A stretch of DNA of 64,000 bases from Clostridia bacterium (GTDB lineage Bacteria; Bacillota; Clostridia; Christensenellales; Aristaeellaceae): positions 57,156 to 121,155 of the forward strand of contig JAFRQX010000001.1 of assembly GCA_017428385.1 (NCBI GenBank). The letters run 5' to 3'. The notes under the pieces were generated by a model, which worked only from the letters and a program-made list of their open reading frames with translations, did not search any database and had not been told where the DNA came from. This document shows, piece by piece, positions 1-8,804 of this stretch. Made by a program: the position numbers and the translations under genes. Numbering within the stretch: the first letter of the stretch is position 1; the number at the start of each line of letters is the position of its first letter.

Positions 1-1164
1 GTCGACGGGCTCTTCTTCCCGGACAGGATGCCGTCTTCCGGAGCAAAGCATGTACGGTTCGTCTATCGGCCGATCCGGGTCAGCTATTGCGGTCAGAACC
101 GATTTGAGGTCTTCAATACAACCGCTTTTTCTGACGGAAGCCGGTATTTTCTACGTTTCTCCGCGGGCGGGGAGCTTTTCCATGAAGAAGCTTATTCCGT
201 GCCGCCTCTCAGCAAAAAAGTCATTTGCATTCCACTGCCGGAGCATGACGGCGGAGCTGACTTTTTCGTCGATATAGAAACGGTGGATACAGTCACCGGC
301 CGGACCGCGTCTGTCGAGCAGCTCATTCTGAACGAGTGTTTCCGAAAAGCCGGTGAGCTGAAAAGAACGGCGCTTCCGAAGGACTTTGCCGTGGATGCAC
401 AGGGACGTGTTTCATTCGGTACGCTGAATTCCGCGCGGGAGGATACACTGCTATACCGGGCGGCCACGGATAACGACGCACTGCTTCTGGGAATGATTCC
501 CCAGGCTCTGAATGTTCAGCAGTTCTATCACACAAAGGAAAAGATTACCGGCATCGACAGGGAAAACGGACGGATCGAGGTCAGGAAGGTCCTTGCCTGC
601 GGAAAGCTGCGCTTTGAGGAAACAACAGCCTATACCGGCACCGAAGACGGCGTCCTTGTACAGTGCACGCTTCACCCGGTGAAGGGCAGGACACTGCTTC
701 CGAGATACGCCAAAGCGTTCCGTATGGACGAAACCTTTGACCGCGTATCCTACTACGGCCGCGATGGTGAGAGCTATGCTGATATGAAGGAGCATGCGCC
801 TGTAGCTCACGTGGAATGCCACGTGTCCGACATGGTTGAGCCCTATATCCGGCCCCAGGAATCCGGAAACCGGGCGGATACAAGGTTCGCCGCGCTCTCG
901 GACGGCCGAGAGACATACATTTTTGAGGCAGTCGAAAAAGCGTTCGAACTGGGGATTAAACCCTATTCCGACCGGGAACTGATCTCCATGCGTCACCGGG
1001 AGGATGCTGTTCGCAGCGGCACTTATGTGGCTGTGTCCATGTTCCAGGCCGGGATCGGAAGCGGAAGCTGCGGACCAATTGCCGATGATTCCTATCAATA
1101 TCCCATGACAAAAGACTATCAGTATTCCTTTTTGATCAGGAGAGCAGGCACAAAGCGCGGATGA
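1..1164 (+). CDS. lacZ: Beta-galactosidase (GH2, LacZ-type), C-terminal part; 5' end outside the window
   Basis: The frame is open from base 1 and reads VDGLFFPDR then a YRPIRV segment. This is how the domain after the GH2 TIM barrel begins in long LacZ-type enzymes. About 387 residues are visible, covering the linker beta-domain (about 1-115) and the large C-terminal beta-sandwich (Bgal_small_N type). The motif QAGIGSGSCGP near residue 350 is typical of that domain. Family knowledge: these enzymes hydrolyse terminal beta-galactosides, and the C-terminal domain contributes to the active-site entrance. The catalytic glutamates lie upstream of the window, so activity cannot be checked. No signal peptide can be judged. 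It is not obviously part of the downstream polysaccharide operon, which has its own promoters. Confidence 0.88.
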   Translation, partial: VDGLFFPDRMPSSGAKHVRFVYRPIRVSYCGQNRFEVFNTTAFSDGSRYFLRFSAGGELFHEEAYSVPPLSKKVICIPLPEHDGGADFFVDIETVDTVTGRTASVEQLILNECFRKAGELKRTALPKDFAVDAQGRVSFGTLNSAREDTLLYRAATDNDALLLGMIPQALNVQQFYHTKEKITGIDRENGRIEVRKVLACGKLRFEETTAYTGTEDGVLVQCTLHPVKGRTLLPRYAKAFRMDETFDRVSYYGRDGESYADMKEHAPVAHVECHVSDMVEPYIRPQESGNRADTRFAALSDGRETYIFEAVEKAFELGIKPYSDRELISMRHREDAVRSGTYVAVSMFQAGIGSGSCGPIADDSYQYPMTKDYQYSFLIRRAGTKRG

Positions 1165-1249
1165 CCATTCAGGAAGGGGAGAGGATATGCCCGGACAGAA
1201 GTGAACAGCGGTGCCGTCACAGGAAGGTGATTGACAATTGCATTTTCAC

Positions 1250-1278
1250 TTGCATTTTACACAGCTTCTATGTATAAT
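1250..1278 (+). promoter_or_regulatory. Promoter P1 upstream of the leader terminator
   Basis: TTGCAT at 1250-1255 and TATAAT at 1273-1278 are separated by 17 bp. Transcripts would start near 1285 and meet the terminator at 1397-1426 after roughly 115 nt. The only thing upstream of that terminator is leader RNA, so this fits an attenuated leader. Confidence 0.6.
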
Positions 1279-1396
1279 AACGGCGATGTAACTAATGTAT
1301 ATTGAAAACATTTTTGAAATGTAACTACTAATGCGGCAAATGCAAAAATTGTGAAAAAAGAAAGAACAGATAGCGCAAGAATCAAGATTTTTCAAG

Positions 1397-1426
1397 CAGT
1401 GTCTCCAAAAGAAGGCACTGTTTTTT
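1397..1426 (+). terminator. Intrinsic terminator in the polysaccharide leader
   Basis: Stem CAGTGTC (1397-1403) pairs with GGCACTG (1414-1420) with one G-U pair, over a 10-nt loop, and is followed by six T. It sits between promoter P1 and promoter P2, well downstream of the beta-galactosidase stop, so it may act as an attenuator for P1 transcripts. Confidence 0.7.
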
Positions 1427-1427
1427 A

Positions 1428-1456
1428 TTGTAATATCATGTTGAATCCGGTATAAT
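1428..1456 (+). promoter_or_regulatory. Promoter P2 of the polysaccharide operon
   Basis: TTGTAA at 1428-1433, a 17-bp spacer and TATAAT at 1451-1456. The -35 box begins one base after the T-tract of the upstream terminator. Predicted start near 1463 gives a leader of about 185 nt before the NusG-like start codon. Confidence 0.65.
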
Positions 1457-1596
1457 AAATCGTCAAATATCATCTGCTGTTTGATAATCTGAAAATATGT
1501 AGCGAATAATTCGGGCAACGCAAACGAATGTGGAAATGGGACCAATGACGCTTGCTGGACCATGGAAATATTCCGTCATAGTTCTGGCACTGACGA

Positions 1597-1635
1597 CCTG
1601 AATCCCAAATCAGGCCGAAGGGCGGAGCTATGCCC
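1597..1635 (+). promoter_or_regulatory. Two tandem small hairpins in the leader before the antiterminator gene
   Basis: CCTGA (1597-1601) pairs with TCAGG (1610-1614), and GGGC (1620-1623) pairs with GCCC (1632-1635). Both lie just upstream of the chosen start codon at 1649. LoaP-type factors are known to use an RNA hairpin in the leader as a recognition element. Whether these weak stems are that element is inference. Confidence 0.3.
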
Positions 1636-1648
1636 GTGGGAAAGGGAA

Positions 1649-2191
1649 ATGTACACTTACTGCCTATTTTGTGAAACGACAAAGACCAGGTTTATTGCCC
1701 GGACGATCTGCGAAATGACCGGCTGTAAAGCGCTGCGTCCTAAACAGATCCAGCATACTTGGGCCAAGGGCGGCGGTACCCGGGACGTGGTCAATGACCT
1801 GATGCCGGGTTACGTTTTTGTTTATTGCGATGAAAAAGCGGATGTTTCCGTTCTCAATACCCTGCAGGGTGTGATCCGGTGCCTGTCAACGACAGACGGA
1901 GAATATGAACTGACAGGGCAGGATGAACAGTTTGCGCTGATGCTGCTTGAAAAAGACGGAGTGATCGGAAAGACACAGGTTTATCAGGAAGGACAAATCA
2001 TCCGGATTGCCGGAGGCGTTTTTGAAGGCGTGACCGCGAAGATCCTGAAGGTGGAACGGAGACTTTCGCGGATGCAGATTGAGATTCCTTTTGCAAGACA
2101 GCTGGTAAAAACGTGGGTGGAATACGAGATCGTGGAACCGGATCAGCCGGGAGACATGAAAGATCGGGAGTGTGGTACCGTTAATGAATAA
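1649..2191 (+). CDS. loaP: NusG-family specialised antitermination factor (LoaP-like)
   Basis: 180-residue paralogue of NusG. The N-terminal NGN-type domain (about 1-100, with an LMPGYVFVY core) is followed by a KOW-type domain (about 112-170, starting VYQEGQIIRIAGG). In Firmicutes, LoaP-type paralogues lie at the head of long polysaccharide or secondary-metabolite operons and suppress termination within them. Its position as first gene of a roughly 24-kb co-directional operon fits. I chose the ATG at 1649 because GGGAAAGG lies just upstream and the NGN domain starts there. The frame stays open back to an ATG at 1562, but those 29 residues look non-domain and cover two leader hairpins. Housekeeping NusG is less likely because there is no secE or rplK neighbour. 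Confidence 0.85.
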   Translation: MYTYCLFCETTKTRFIARTICEMTGCKALRPKQIQHTWAKGGGTRDVVNDLMPGYVFVYCDEKADVSVLNTLQGVIRCLSTTDGEYELTGQDEQFALMLLEKDGVIGKTQVYQEGQIIRIAGGVFEGVTAKILKVERRLSRMQIEIPFARQLVKTWVEYEIVEPDQPGDMKDRECGTVNE

Positions 2192-3746
2192 AGAGCAGAA
2201 TACAGAAATGACGGAAGCCGGCGTCAGCCAGCCTGTAAGGAAAACGGCCGATGGGGCGGCGCCTGAATACTATACAGGGATTGACTGGGTGTCGATCCTG
2301 TTCCGGCTTCTGGAGAAGATCCACTGGATTATCCTGACGGCGTTGGTCGGGGCAGTCCTGGCGTGGTTCTATGTGACCAATATTGCGACGCCGGTCTACC
2401 AGGCGACATCCAAGATTTATATCGCGGGTTCGGATACGACAATCTCCCTTTCGGACCTTCAGATGGGTTCTACCCTTGCGGTAGACTATCAGGAAGTGTT
2501 CAAGATCTGGCATGTTCACGAAATGGTGGACGAACGGCTGAACCTGAACTACAGCTACTCTGAGCTGGAAAAAATGGTTTCAGTCAGCAACCCCAGCGGA
2601 TCCCACCTTCTGTACATTTATGTAAAATCCACAGATCCGTCGGAAGCGAAACTGCTGGCAGACACCTACGCGGAAGTGGTTCAGGATTATATCGCCAACA
2701 AAATGGAACTGCGCAAGCCCCAGATCCTGGAGAAGGCCCGGACGCCCAATAAACCGGTTTCGCCCAATGTGATCAGTACTGTTGCAAAAGGAGCGCTGAT
2801 CGGCGGATTGGGGATCATACTGATATTCCTCTTTGTCTTTATCCTGGACGACAGGATCCGGACGGGAGAAGATATCACGAAGGCCGTTGATCTGCCCACG
2901 TTCGGTACGGTTCCGCGACAGAACATGGAACGGAACGCCCTGGAAGAGGAAGAACAGGATCAGGCTCCTGGTCCGCTGTACGCGGAAGGAAAGCATATGG
3001 CGGTGTTCAGGGGAAACCTGAAACTGGATTATGCAGGCGAGGAAGCCATCAACGCGATCTGCTCCAGCATCACGTTTGCAGGCAAAAGCATGAAGCGGGT
3101 GCTGATTACAAGCTGCGGAGCGAATGAAGGCAAGACGTTCTCCGCACTGCAGATTGCGATCGGCATGACCCGGAGAGGAGAACGCGTTCTGCTGATTGAC
3201 GCGGATCTCCGGCTGTCCGTAATGAAGATGAAGTATGACATCCATTATGACGGGCAGCCTGCAGGACTGGCGCATCTCCTGTCCGGTCAATGCACCCTGG
3301 AGGATGCAGTTTATCACACCAATATTCCCAACCTGGATCTGCTGCCGGACGGCGCAAGTATCAAGACACCTCTTTCCCTTCTGACTTCTCCCGAGTTTGA
3401 CAGCCTGATGACGACGGTGGGTGAAGCTTATGATCTTGTGATTGTGGATACGCCGCCGCTTGGCGCGGTGGTTGACGCTGCCGAGATTTCCCGCCGGTGT
3501 GACGGAAGCCTGCTGGTTCTTGAATACAACAGAACCCACGCAAAATCGCTGAAGGAAGCGGCAGCTTTGCTCAGGCAGACCGGAACGCCGGTGCTTGGAT
3601 GCATCGTGAACAAGGCGGTAGTGAGCCGGATCGGCAAAACCCGTTACTCCTACTATTATGGCGGGAAATACGGATACCAGAAACATGAGACAAAGCCGAA
3701 CGGCCGGCCGGGATGGCTGAAAAGGGGAAACGACCGCCGTGCATGA
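2184..3746 (+). CDS. Polysaccharide co-polymerase / tyrosine autokinase (Wzc-like, CpsCD fusion)
   Basis: 520-residue membrane protein joining a Wzz/CpsC-type chain-length domain to a BY-kinase (CpsD-type) domain. Two membrane segments are visible (about 48-64 and 200-222), with the extracytoplasmic loop between them ending in a proline-rich NKPVSPN motif. The kinase has Walker A SCGANEGKT (about 310-318), Walker A' VLLIDADLRLS (about 335-345), Walker B DLVIVDTPP (about 417-425) and a C-terminal tyrosine cluster RYSYYYGGKYGY (about 487-498) for autophosphorylation. The Walker A has A-N where most BY-kinases have P-G. Family role: control of polysaccharide chain length through phosphorylation cycles. 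I prefer the ATG at 2184 over an in-frame GTG at 2172. It overlaps the NusG-like gene by 8 bp. Confidence 0.9.
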   Translation: MNKEQNTEMTEAGVSQPVRKTADGAAPEYYTGIDWVSILFRLLEKIHWIILTALVGAVLAWFYVTNIATPVYQATSKIYIAGSDTTISLSDLQMGSTLAVDYQEVFKIWHVHEMVDERLNLNYSYSELEKMVSVSNPSGSHLLYIYVKSTDPSEAKLLADTYAEVVQDYIANKMELRKPQILEKARTPNKPVSPNVISTVAKGALIGGLGIILIFLFVFILDDRIRTGEDITKAVDLPTFGTVPRQNMERNALEEEEQDQAPGPLYAEGKHMAVFRGNLKLDYAGEEAINAICSSITFAGKSMKRVLITSCGANEGKTFSALQIAIGMTRRGERVLLIDADLRLSVMKMKYDIHYDGQPAGLAHLLSGQCTLEDAVYHTNIPNLDLLPDGASIKTPLSLLTSPEFDSLMTTVGEAYDLVIVDTPPLGAVVDAAEISRRCDGSLLVLEYNRTHAKSLKEAAALLRQTGTPVLGCIVNKAVVSRIGKTRYSYYYGGKYGYQKHETKPNGRPGWLKRGNDRRA

Positions 3747-4752
3747 TCATCGGAAGACAGTCCTGCTGCGGGCTGTGGTGAGCCTTGTGATTGCCGGAAC
3801 GGTCCTCTTTATCCTGTTCACACTGACGAATCAGTCCTGGACGAAAAAGTACCAGCATCCCGAAATCCGCGAGACAGGCAATCAGGCTTTTATGGATGAA
3901 GGCATTGTCGAATGGAACGGAGAGCGGTATCGAAAGAAACCGGCGCTGACAACCCTCCTTGTGGCCGGTATTGACAAGGACGGTATGGAGTCTGCATCAC
4001 CGCGGGTCAACTACCGGAACGGCGGACAGGCAGACTTCCTGATGCTGCTGGTGATTGATCATGGTGAAAAACAGATTCACCAGCTGCAGATTGACCGGGA
4101 TACGATGGCGGAAGTGATGGTTCTGGGCGTTTACGGAAATGAGACCGGAACCAGGGAGCTTCAGATCTGCCTGGCTCACAGCTTCGGCGCCAGACCGGAG
4201 GATAACGCGAAATACACTGTCCGGGCTGTCAGAATGCTGCTGAACGATCTGGAAATCGACGGATACTATATGGTCGATTACAGCGCGGTCCCGGTACTGA
4301 CAGACATGCTGGACGGCGTTCCGGTGAAGATAGTGGAAGATATGACGCCGATCAATCCTGAATGGTATAAGGGACACACAATCACGCTGAAAGGGACAGA
4401 CGCTGAAACCTTTGTCCGTACGCGGAAGAGTATCGGGAGCGGAACCAACGCGGAACGCATGAACCGCCAGGTGGTTTATATGCGAAGCGTAATTGACCGG
4501 ATCTATCAGAAACTTTCAGACACGTCGGACTTTGCTTCAAAACTGGTTTCCACTATCCAGTCGATTGCAGTCACAGACCTGACGAACCAGAGACTGCTGG
4601 AGGAAATCAACGAGGCCCGCGCCTATGAAGTATTGCCGGTGGATCATCTTTCGGGCCGATATGAACAGGATGACAACGGTTATGTTGAGTTCTATCCGGA
4701 TGATGGAAGCGGGACGGCATGGATTATGAATCATCTTTACAGCATCCGTTAA
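3739..4752 (+). CDS. LCP (LytR-CpsA-Psr) family cell-wall ligase
   Basis: 337 residues with one N-terminal membrane anchor (about 10-30) and an extracytoplasmic LCP domain. Motifs include the DFLMLLVID strand, LQIDRDTM (the usual SIPRDT-type motif), DAETFVRTRKS and RMNRQVVYM, all of which match LCP phosphotransferase signatures. Family role: transfer of undecaprenyl-phosphate-linked polymers (teichoic acid or capsule) to peptidoglycan. It overlaps the BY-kinase gene by 8 bp and so is translationally coupled. With a BY-kinase and an exporter in the same operon, it is the likely step that anchors the polymer to the wall. Confidence 0.9.
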   Translation: MHDHRKTVLLRAVVSLVIAGTVLFILFTLTNQSWTKKYQHPEIRETGNQAFMDEGIVEWNGERYRKKPALTTLLVAGIDKDGMESASPRVNYRNGGQADFLMLLVIDHGEKQIHQLQIDRDTMAEVMVLGVYGNETGTRELQICLAHSFGARPEDNAKYTVRAVRMLLNDLEIDGYYMVDYSAVPVLTDMLDGVPVKIVEDMTPINPEWYKGHTITLKGTDAETFVRTRKSIGSGTNAERMNRQVVYMRSVIDRIYQKLSDTSDFASKLVSTIQSIAVTDLTNQRLLEEINEARAYEVLPVDHLSGRYEQDDNGYVEFYPDDGSGTAWIMNHLYSIR

Positions 4753-4852
4753 GACGGAAAAACTTTGGTAAATCAACAAACGTAAAAACCAGTAACAAAC
4801 GCACAGCACATCCTGGCGTTTAACAGGTGACAACAAGAAAGGAAGGTCGTCA

Positions 4853-5380
4853 ATGAAAAGGCTACTGATCGTTCTTTTTGCTCTGCTTCTTGCTCTTCTG
4901 CCCGTTTTTGCAATGGCAGTCAATTCCCGGTCCAACCAGGATATTCCTGAAACCACTGTCAAAAAAGTGGTGCCGGAGGATGAGGCCGAAGAAGTGATTC
5001 CGCCGGTGGTGGATATCATTCCGGATACGCCGGATATTATTGAGCTTCAGGAAACCCTGAAAACAGTGTTCCGGCTGACGATCTACTATGTGTATGTGGA
5101 CGGAAGCACAGCGGCGCCCGCTTATGATGCAATGCTTCAGGGCGGCACTGAATACAGTGTTTCTTCTCCGACAATCAAAGGCTTCACAGCGTCCAAACAG
5201 ATGGTGAGCGGTGTGATGCCGATGCGGGATATCGAGTATACCGTTGTATACCTGTCTCCCGACGAAGAAATTCCGGAATTTCCGTATTCGGAGATGCCTG
5301 AACTGTATACCCTGGATGATTATGAGGCGCCTACAGGGCTTGGCTTCTCTGTCGCCAATGTGGGTATCTGCTTCGAATAA
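4853..5380 (+). CDS. Small secreted protein with a MucBP-like domain
   Basis: 175 residues. A clear signal peptide (about 1-22, ending AMA) is followed by an acidic proline-rich linker and a beta-rich module of about 60 residues starting LTIYYVYVDG and ending DIEYTVVY. This is the pattern of the MucBP (mucin-binding) domain family. No LPXTG motif, lipobox or C-terminal anchor is visible, so it is probably released or held by protein contacts. It is preceded by the longest gap inside the operon (100 bp) and a good GAAAGGAAGG ribosome binding site. The actual ligand is unknown. Confidence 0.6.
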   Translation: MKRLLIVLFALLLALLPVFAMAVNSRSNQDIPETTVKKVVPEDEAEEVIPPVVDIIPDTPDIIELQETLKTVFRLTIYYVYVDGSTAAPAYDAMLQGGTEYSVSSPTIKGFTASKQMVSGVMPMRDIEYTVVYLSPDEEIPEFPYSEMPELYTLDDYEAPTGLGFSVANVGICFE

Positions 5381-5434
5381 TCTTATCCGGCCTGAGACCG
5401 GTACAGCTGCATGAATCAACAAGGGGGCGTCCTG

Positions 5435-7834
5435 ATGAAAAAATGGCTTGGTATCCTTCTGGCTTGTATGCTGATTCTGAATATGCTTCCTGCCATGGGT
5501 GAAGAGGCAGGCACTGTGAATACGGAAACACAGGAAAACCAGGTTGTCTATGACTACAACGACCTGGTGATCGGCAATCCCACACAAATGAACGGGCAGT
5601 TCTTTACCGCACTGTGGGGAAGCCATACAAGCGATATTGACGTCCGCCAGCTGACTACCGGATATAACCTGATCCGCTGGGACGGGGAGACAAGTCTTTT
5701 CCGCTTTGACCATACTGTGGTCAGCGGCGCCGCAATCGGCGATGACCAGGACGGAAACCGGAGGTATATGATCTCTCTGTATAAGGATCTGTATTTCTCC
5801 GACGGCGTACGGATTACCGCATGGGATTACGCTTTTTCCGTATTGCTGCAGGCCAGTCCGCTGATTGCGAAACTGGGAGGGATCCCGTCAGACCTGAGTT
5901 ACCTGGTGGGCTATGAGGATTACGCTGCCGGAAAGACAAGCAAGCTGAAGGGCGTACATGTGCTTGACGATAACCGTATTGTTTTTACCGTCAAGAAAGA
6001 AGCGCTTCCTTACTTCTATGAGCTGTCACGGTTCAGCTTCAATCCTTATCCGATCAGCACGATTGCCCCCGGATGCAAGGTGTATGACAGTGAGGAAGGT
6101 GCCTATATCGCCGGAACGGATCCGGATACGGATCCCTTCACGGAGGAACTGCTGCGGCAGACCATCCTGACGCCGGAAACAGGGTATCTGGTTCATCCGG
6201 TTCCCGGGTCCGGCCCGTATACGATCCAGTCTTTTGACGGCGTATCCGCCGTATTTGAAGTCAATCCATGGTTCAAGGGCGATGAAGACGGCTCCAGGCC
6301 GAAAATCAAACGCCTGACCTATACGTGGGCGCAAAACGAAAACATGATCGCGGAGCTGGGCAAGGGGACATACGCCATGCTGAACAAGGTGACCCTTGCC
6401 GACGTGATCCGGCAGGGCCTGGAACTGTGTACAACCAGCAGCCAGTATACCCGCACAGCTTATCCCCGGACAGGGTTGACTTATTTCTACTTCCTGCCGG
6501 GAAGCGAAACAGTTCAGAGTGGAAAACTCCGGCAGGCACTGGCCTTCTGCCTGAACAAGAAAGATTTTGTAAGCCAGTATGTCGGTGCGTTCGGTCGGGA
6601 AGCCGACGGCCTCTACGGACTCGGACAATGGATGTACCAGCTGGCTGCCGGCCTGATGCCCTATCCTGAAACGGGAACAAAGCCGGCGGAAGAGGGTGAA
6701 GCCGGATGGGAAAGCGTCACCCTGGACGGCCTGACCCGTTATCCCTTTGACCTCCAGCAGGCGGCAGCCTTGCTGGACGAGGATGGATGGAACCTGAATG
6801 AAAAAGGGGAGGCCTATGTGCCGGGAACGGACACAATCCGTTATAGACAGACAAAAGACGGACTGGAACCCCTGGAGCTGACAATTGCCTATACGGGTGC
6901 CACAGAAGTTGAACAATACCTGACTTCCTGCTTCCTGGAAAATCTGAAGTCTGCCGGTATCAACACCAAATTTGTGGCTACAACGCTCTCCCGTATTGAG
7001 GAAGTATTTGACGGAACCATTGATGAAATCTATGACCTGATTTACCTGGGCAACAATTTCTCCTTTGTGTTTAATCCGTCTGTTATTTTCAACAACGGCG
7101 CAGCGCAGAAGCAGGATGATTCGGCAACGGACAGCCTGCCGGCTGTTCACGCGGAGCTGCGGGAGCTTGCGCTGGAAATGGATCGTACAGAACCGAGCGA
7201 TATGCTCGCCTATATGAAGAAATGGGTTGGGTTCCAGGAACGGCTGAGCGAAACACTGCCGATCCTGCCGGTTTACATCAATATATACTTTGACTTCTAC
7301 ACCCGCGACCTGCAGAACTACTGGATCGCTGACCATACTACCTGGGCAGGAGCCATTATCGCGGCACGGATGAACAAGGGAACCATTTCCGAAGAAGAAA
7401 TGAAGAGCCTCCTGGATGACTATAATCGTGTGATGGGTTATGAAAAGGCACAGGAAGCCGCATCATACAATACGGTTCACCAGAACAAAACCAAGCCGGA
7501 TGCTTCAGCCGGTGCATTGGCGAACTTCCCGCTGAACGTTCAGGAACAGATTCCGGCGGAGTACCGTACAGTCAATGAATTTGTTACGGCAAGTATCAGC
7601 GAAAATTATCAGAATGTAAAATCCGCCACGATCGAATTTGCCTTTGAGACGAAATACCCTGCTGACGAGAAGGTTTATCTGATTTTCGGTGTTATGGACG
7701 GGAATGATCTGGAATGGATCGTCAGAGAGGCTGAGGTGCTGGAGAACGGCGGCGTCAGCGTGGAACTGCAGAAGGATCAGCTGGATCAGCTGGCCGGGAA
7801 ACCCTTCCCGCTGATTGTGGTGAGCAGGCAATAA
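5435..7834 (+). CDS. ABC-type solute-binding protein, family 5 (oligopeptide/nickel type), orphan
   Basis: 799 residues. The start is set at ATG 5435 because AAGGGGGC lies just upstream and a standard signal peptide (MKKWLGILL to about residue 25) follows. An ATG 24 bp earlier would spoil it. No lipobox cysteine is seen. The body resembles SBP_bac_5 proteins (LYFSDGVRITAWDYAFS, the QALAFCLNKKDF region). The last 110 or so residues form an extra beta-rich domain that I do not associate with this family. No permease or ATPase for peptides lies nearby, so it may serve a distant transporter or act as a surface or assembly protein within the polysaccharide locus. Confidence 0.75.
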   Translation: MKKWLGILLACMLILNMLPAMGEEAGTVNTETQENQVVYDYNDLVIGNPTQMNGQFFTALWGSHTSDIDVRQLTTGYNLIRWDGETSLFRFDHTVVSGAAIGDDQDGNRRYMISLYKDLYFSDGVRITAWDYAFSVLLQASPLIAKLGGIPSDLSYLVGYEDYAAGKTSKLKGVHVLDDNRIVFTVKKEALPYFYELSRFSFNPYPISTIAPGCKVYDSEEGAYIAGTDPDTDPFTEELLRQTILTPETGYLVHPVPGSGPYTIQSFDGVSAVFEVNPWFKGDEDGSRPKIKRLTYTWAQNENMIAELGKGTYAMLNKVTLADVIRQGLELCTTSSQYTRTAYPRTGLTYFYFLPGSETVQSGKLRQALAFCLNKKDFVSQYVGAFGREADGLYGLGQWMYQLAAGLMPYPETGTKPAEEGEAGWESVTLDGLTRYPFDLQQAAALLDEDGWNLNEKGEAYVPGTDTIRYRQTKDGLEPLELTIAYTGATEVEQYLTSCFLENLKSAGINTKFVATTLSRIEEVFDGTIDEIYDLIYLGNNFSFVFNPSVIFNNGAAQKQDDSATDSLPAVHAELRELALEMDRTEPSDMLAYMKKWVGFQERLSETLPILPVYINIYFDFYTRDLQNYWIADHTTWAGAIIAARMNKGTISEEEMKSLLDDYNRVMGYEKAQEAASYNTVHQNKTKPDASAGALANFPLNVQEQIPAEYRTVNEFVTASISENYQNVKSATIEFAFETKYPADEKVYLIFGVMDGNDLEWIVREAEVLENGGVSVELQKDQLDQLAGKPFPLIVVSRQ

Positions 7835-7852
7835 CAGGAGGCATTTCAAGAT

Positions 7853-8782
7853 ATGCCTGAAATTGTGGCACATCACTTTTTCGGAATGAAGGTATTGCAC
7901 GATCTTCCGCAGGAAATCAGGGAATGGATTGATCCGGCATTGTACAGGACGGGCGTGCGCGGACCGGATCCCCTCGGAATTGTCCGCTTCTGGTGTCCGC
8001 CGGTGTGGAAAAAGCTTCACGGACGAAGCAGTGTGATGCATAACCATTACTCCGGAACGTTTTTTGAGCGCCTGTCCCGGGAGACACGGGCACAGGAGGG
8101 GAAACTGCAAAACCAGTTGTTTTCCTATGAATGCGGATTCCTGACCCATTATTTCCTGGACAGCGTCTGTCATCCGTACGTGATATACCGTACCGGCCTC
8201 GGGAAGGCCTGTGCTGGAAACCACCGTTCCCTGGAACATGCGATGGACAGGCTGGTACTGGCCAGAAACGGCCTGATGCTTCGGAACCGGCCGATACTCC
8301 GGCAGATCCTGCAGAAGAACGGCCTGCCGGACCGCATGAGGCCGGCGATTGACACAGTGTATGCGGAGACATTTGGCTGGAAAGACGCCTGGAAACAGAT
8401 CAATCATGCGCTGAAGGATGAGAGACGGTTTATACGCCTGATTGAGGATCCGGCAGGATGCCTGGCGCGTTTAGCAAAAAGCGGGACACCGGGATCCCTC
8501 TCCTACATGGAAAACGCCTACGCGAATGCGGACATTGAAAATGAGCAGCGTCGGGAATGGCGGAATCCATATGAGCCGTCCATGACTTCAAACCAATCTT
8601 TGGGCGAACTGACTGAGCAAGCCGGAAAAGAGGCGAAACAGGCCATCTGTGACCTGTACGCATATATCCGGGGCGAGGCACCCTATCCCGTATCCATCGG
8701 GAACCGCTCCTATGAAAGCGGACTGGATACGACGGATCCCCGCAACAAACGGGATCCGCAGTTTGAAATCCTGCAAAGATAA
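7853..8782 (+). CDS. Zinc-dependent phospholipase C family protein
   Basis: 309 residues, no signal peptide. The pattern of histidines and aspartates (HHFFG near the start, RGPDPLG, MHNHYSG, LTHYFLDSVCHPYV) matches the zinc-dependent phospholipase C / S1-P1-like helical fold often annotated in Clostridia. Its cytoplasmic location and a dedicated AGGAGG ribosome binding site (about 7837-7842) inside a capsule operon suggest a housekeeping or lipid-handling role rather than a toxin. The substrate cannot be read from the sequence. Confidence 0.7.
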   Translation: MPEIVAHHFFGMKVLHDLPQEIREWIDPALYRTGVRGPDPLGIVRFWCPPVWKKLHGRSSVMHNHYSGTFFERLSRETRAQEGKLQNQLFSYECGFLTHYFLDSVCHPYVIYRTGLGKACAGNHRSLEHAMDRLVLARNGLMLRNRPILRQILQKNGLPDRMRPAIDTVYAETFGWKDAWKQINHALKDERRFIRLIEDPAGCLARLAKSGTPGSLSYMENAYANADIENEQRREWRNPYEPSMTSNQSLGELTEQAGKEAKQAICDLYAYIRGEAPYPVSIGNRSYESGLDTTDPRNKRDPQFEILQR

Positions 8783-8804
8783 TAGACTCGGAGACGATCA
8801 ATTG

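Larger units (their letters stand above)
1165..1648. other. Regulatory gap between beta-galactosidase and the polysaccharide operon
   Basis: No credible coding ORF is seen here. The stretch is A/T rich and holds two good promoters (1250-1278 and 1428-1456), an intrinsic terminator between them (1397-1426) and two small hairpins just before the antiterminator gene (1597-1635). The layout is promoter, short leader, terminator, second promoter, leader, loaP-like gene. Confidence 0.7.

Noticed and set aside
1231..1236. Consensus TTGACA upstream of P1
   Set aside because: No -10 at 16-18 bp; TATAAT lies 36 bp away and pairs better with TTGCAT at 1250.
1490..1575. Resemblance of the loaP leader (GGGCAACGCAAACG and GGGACCAATGACGC) to a c-di-GMP-I riboswitch
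   Set aside because: Key conserved strings and the tetraloop/receptor arrangement of that riboswitch are not present in the right order.
1562..1648. Upstream ATG extending the NusG-like protein by 29 residues
   Set aside because: No ribosome binding site, residues do not resemble an NGN domain, and the segment contains leader hairpins.
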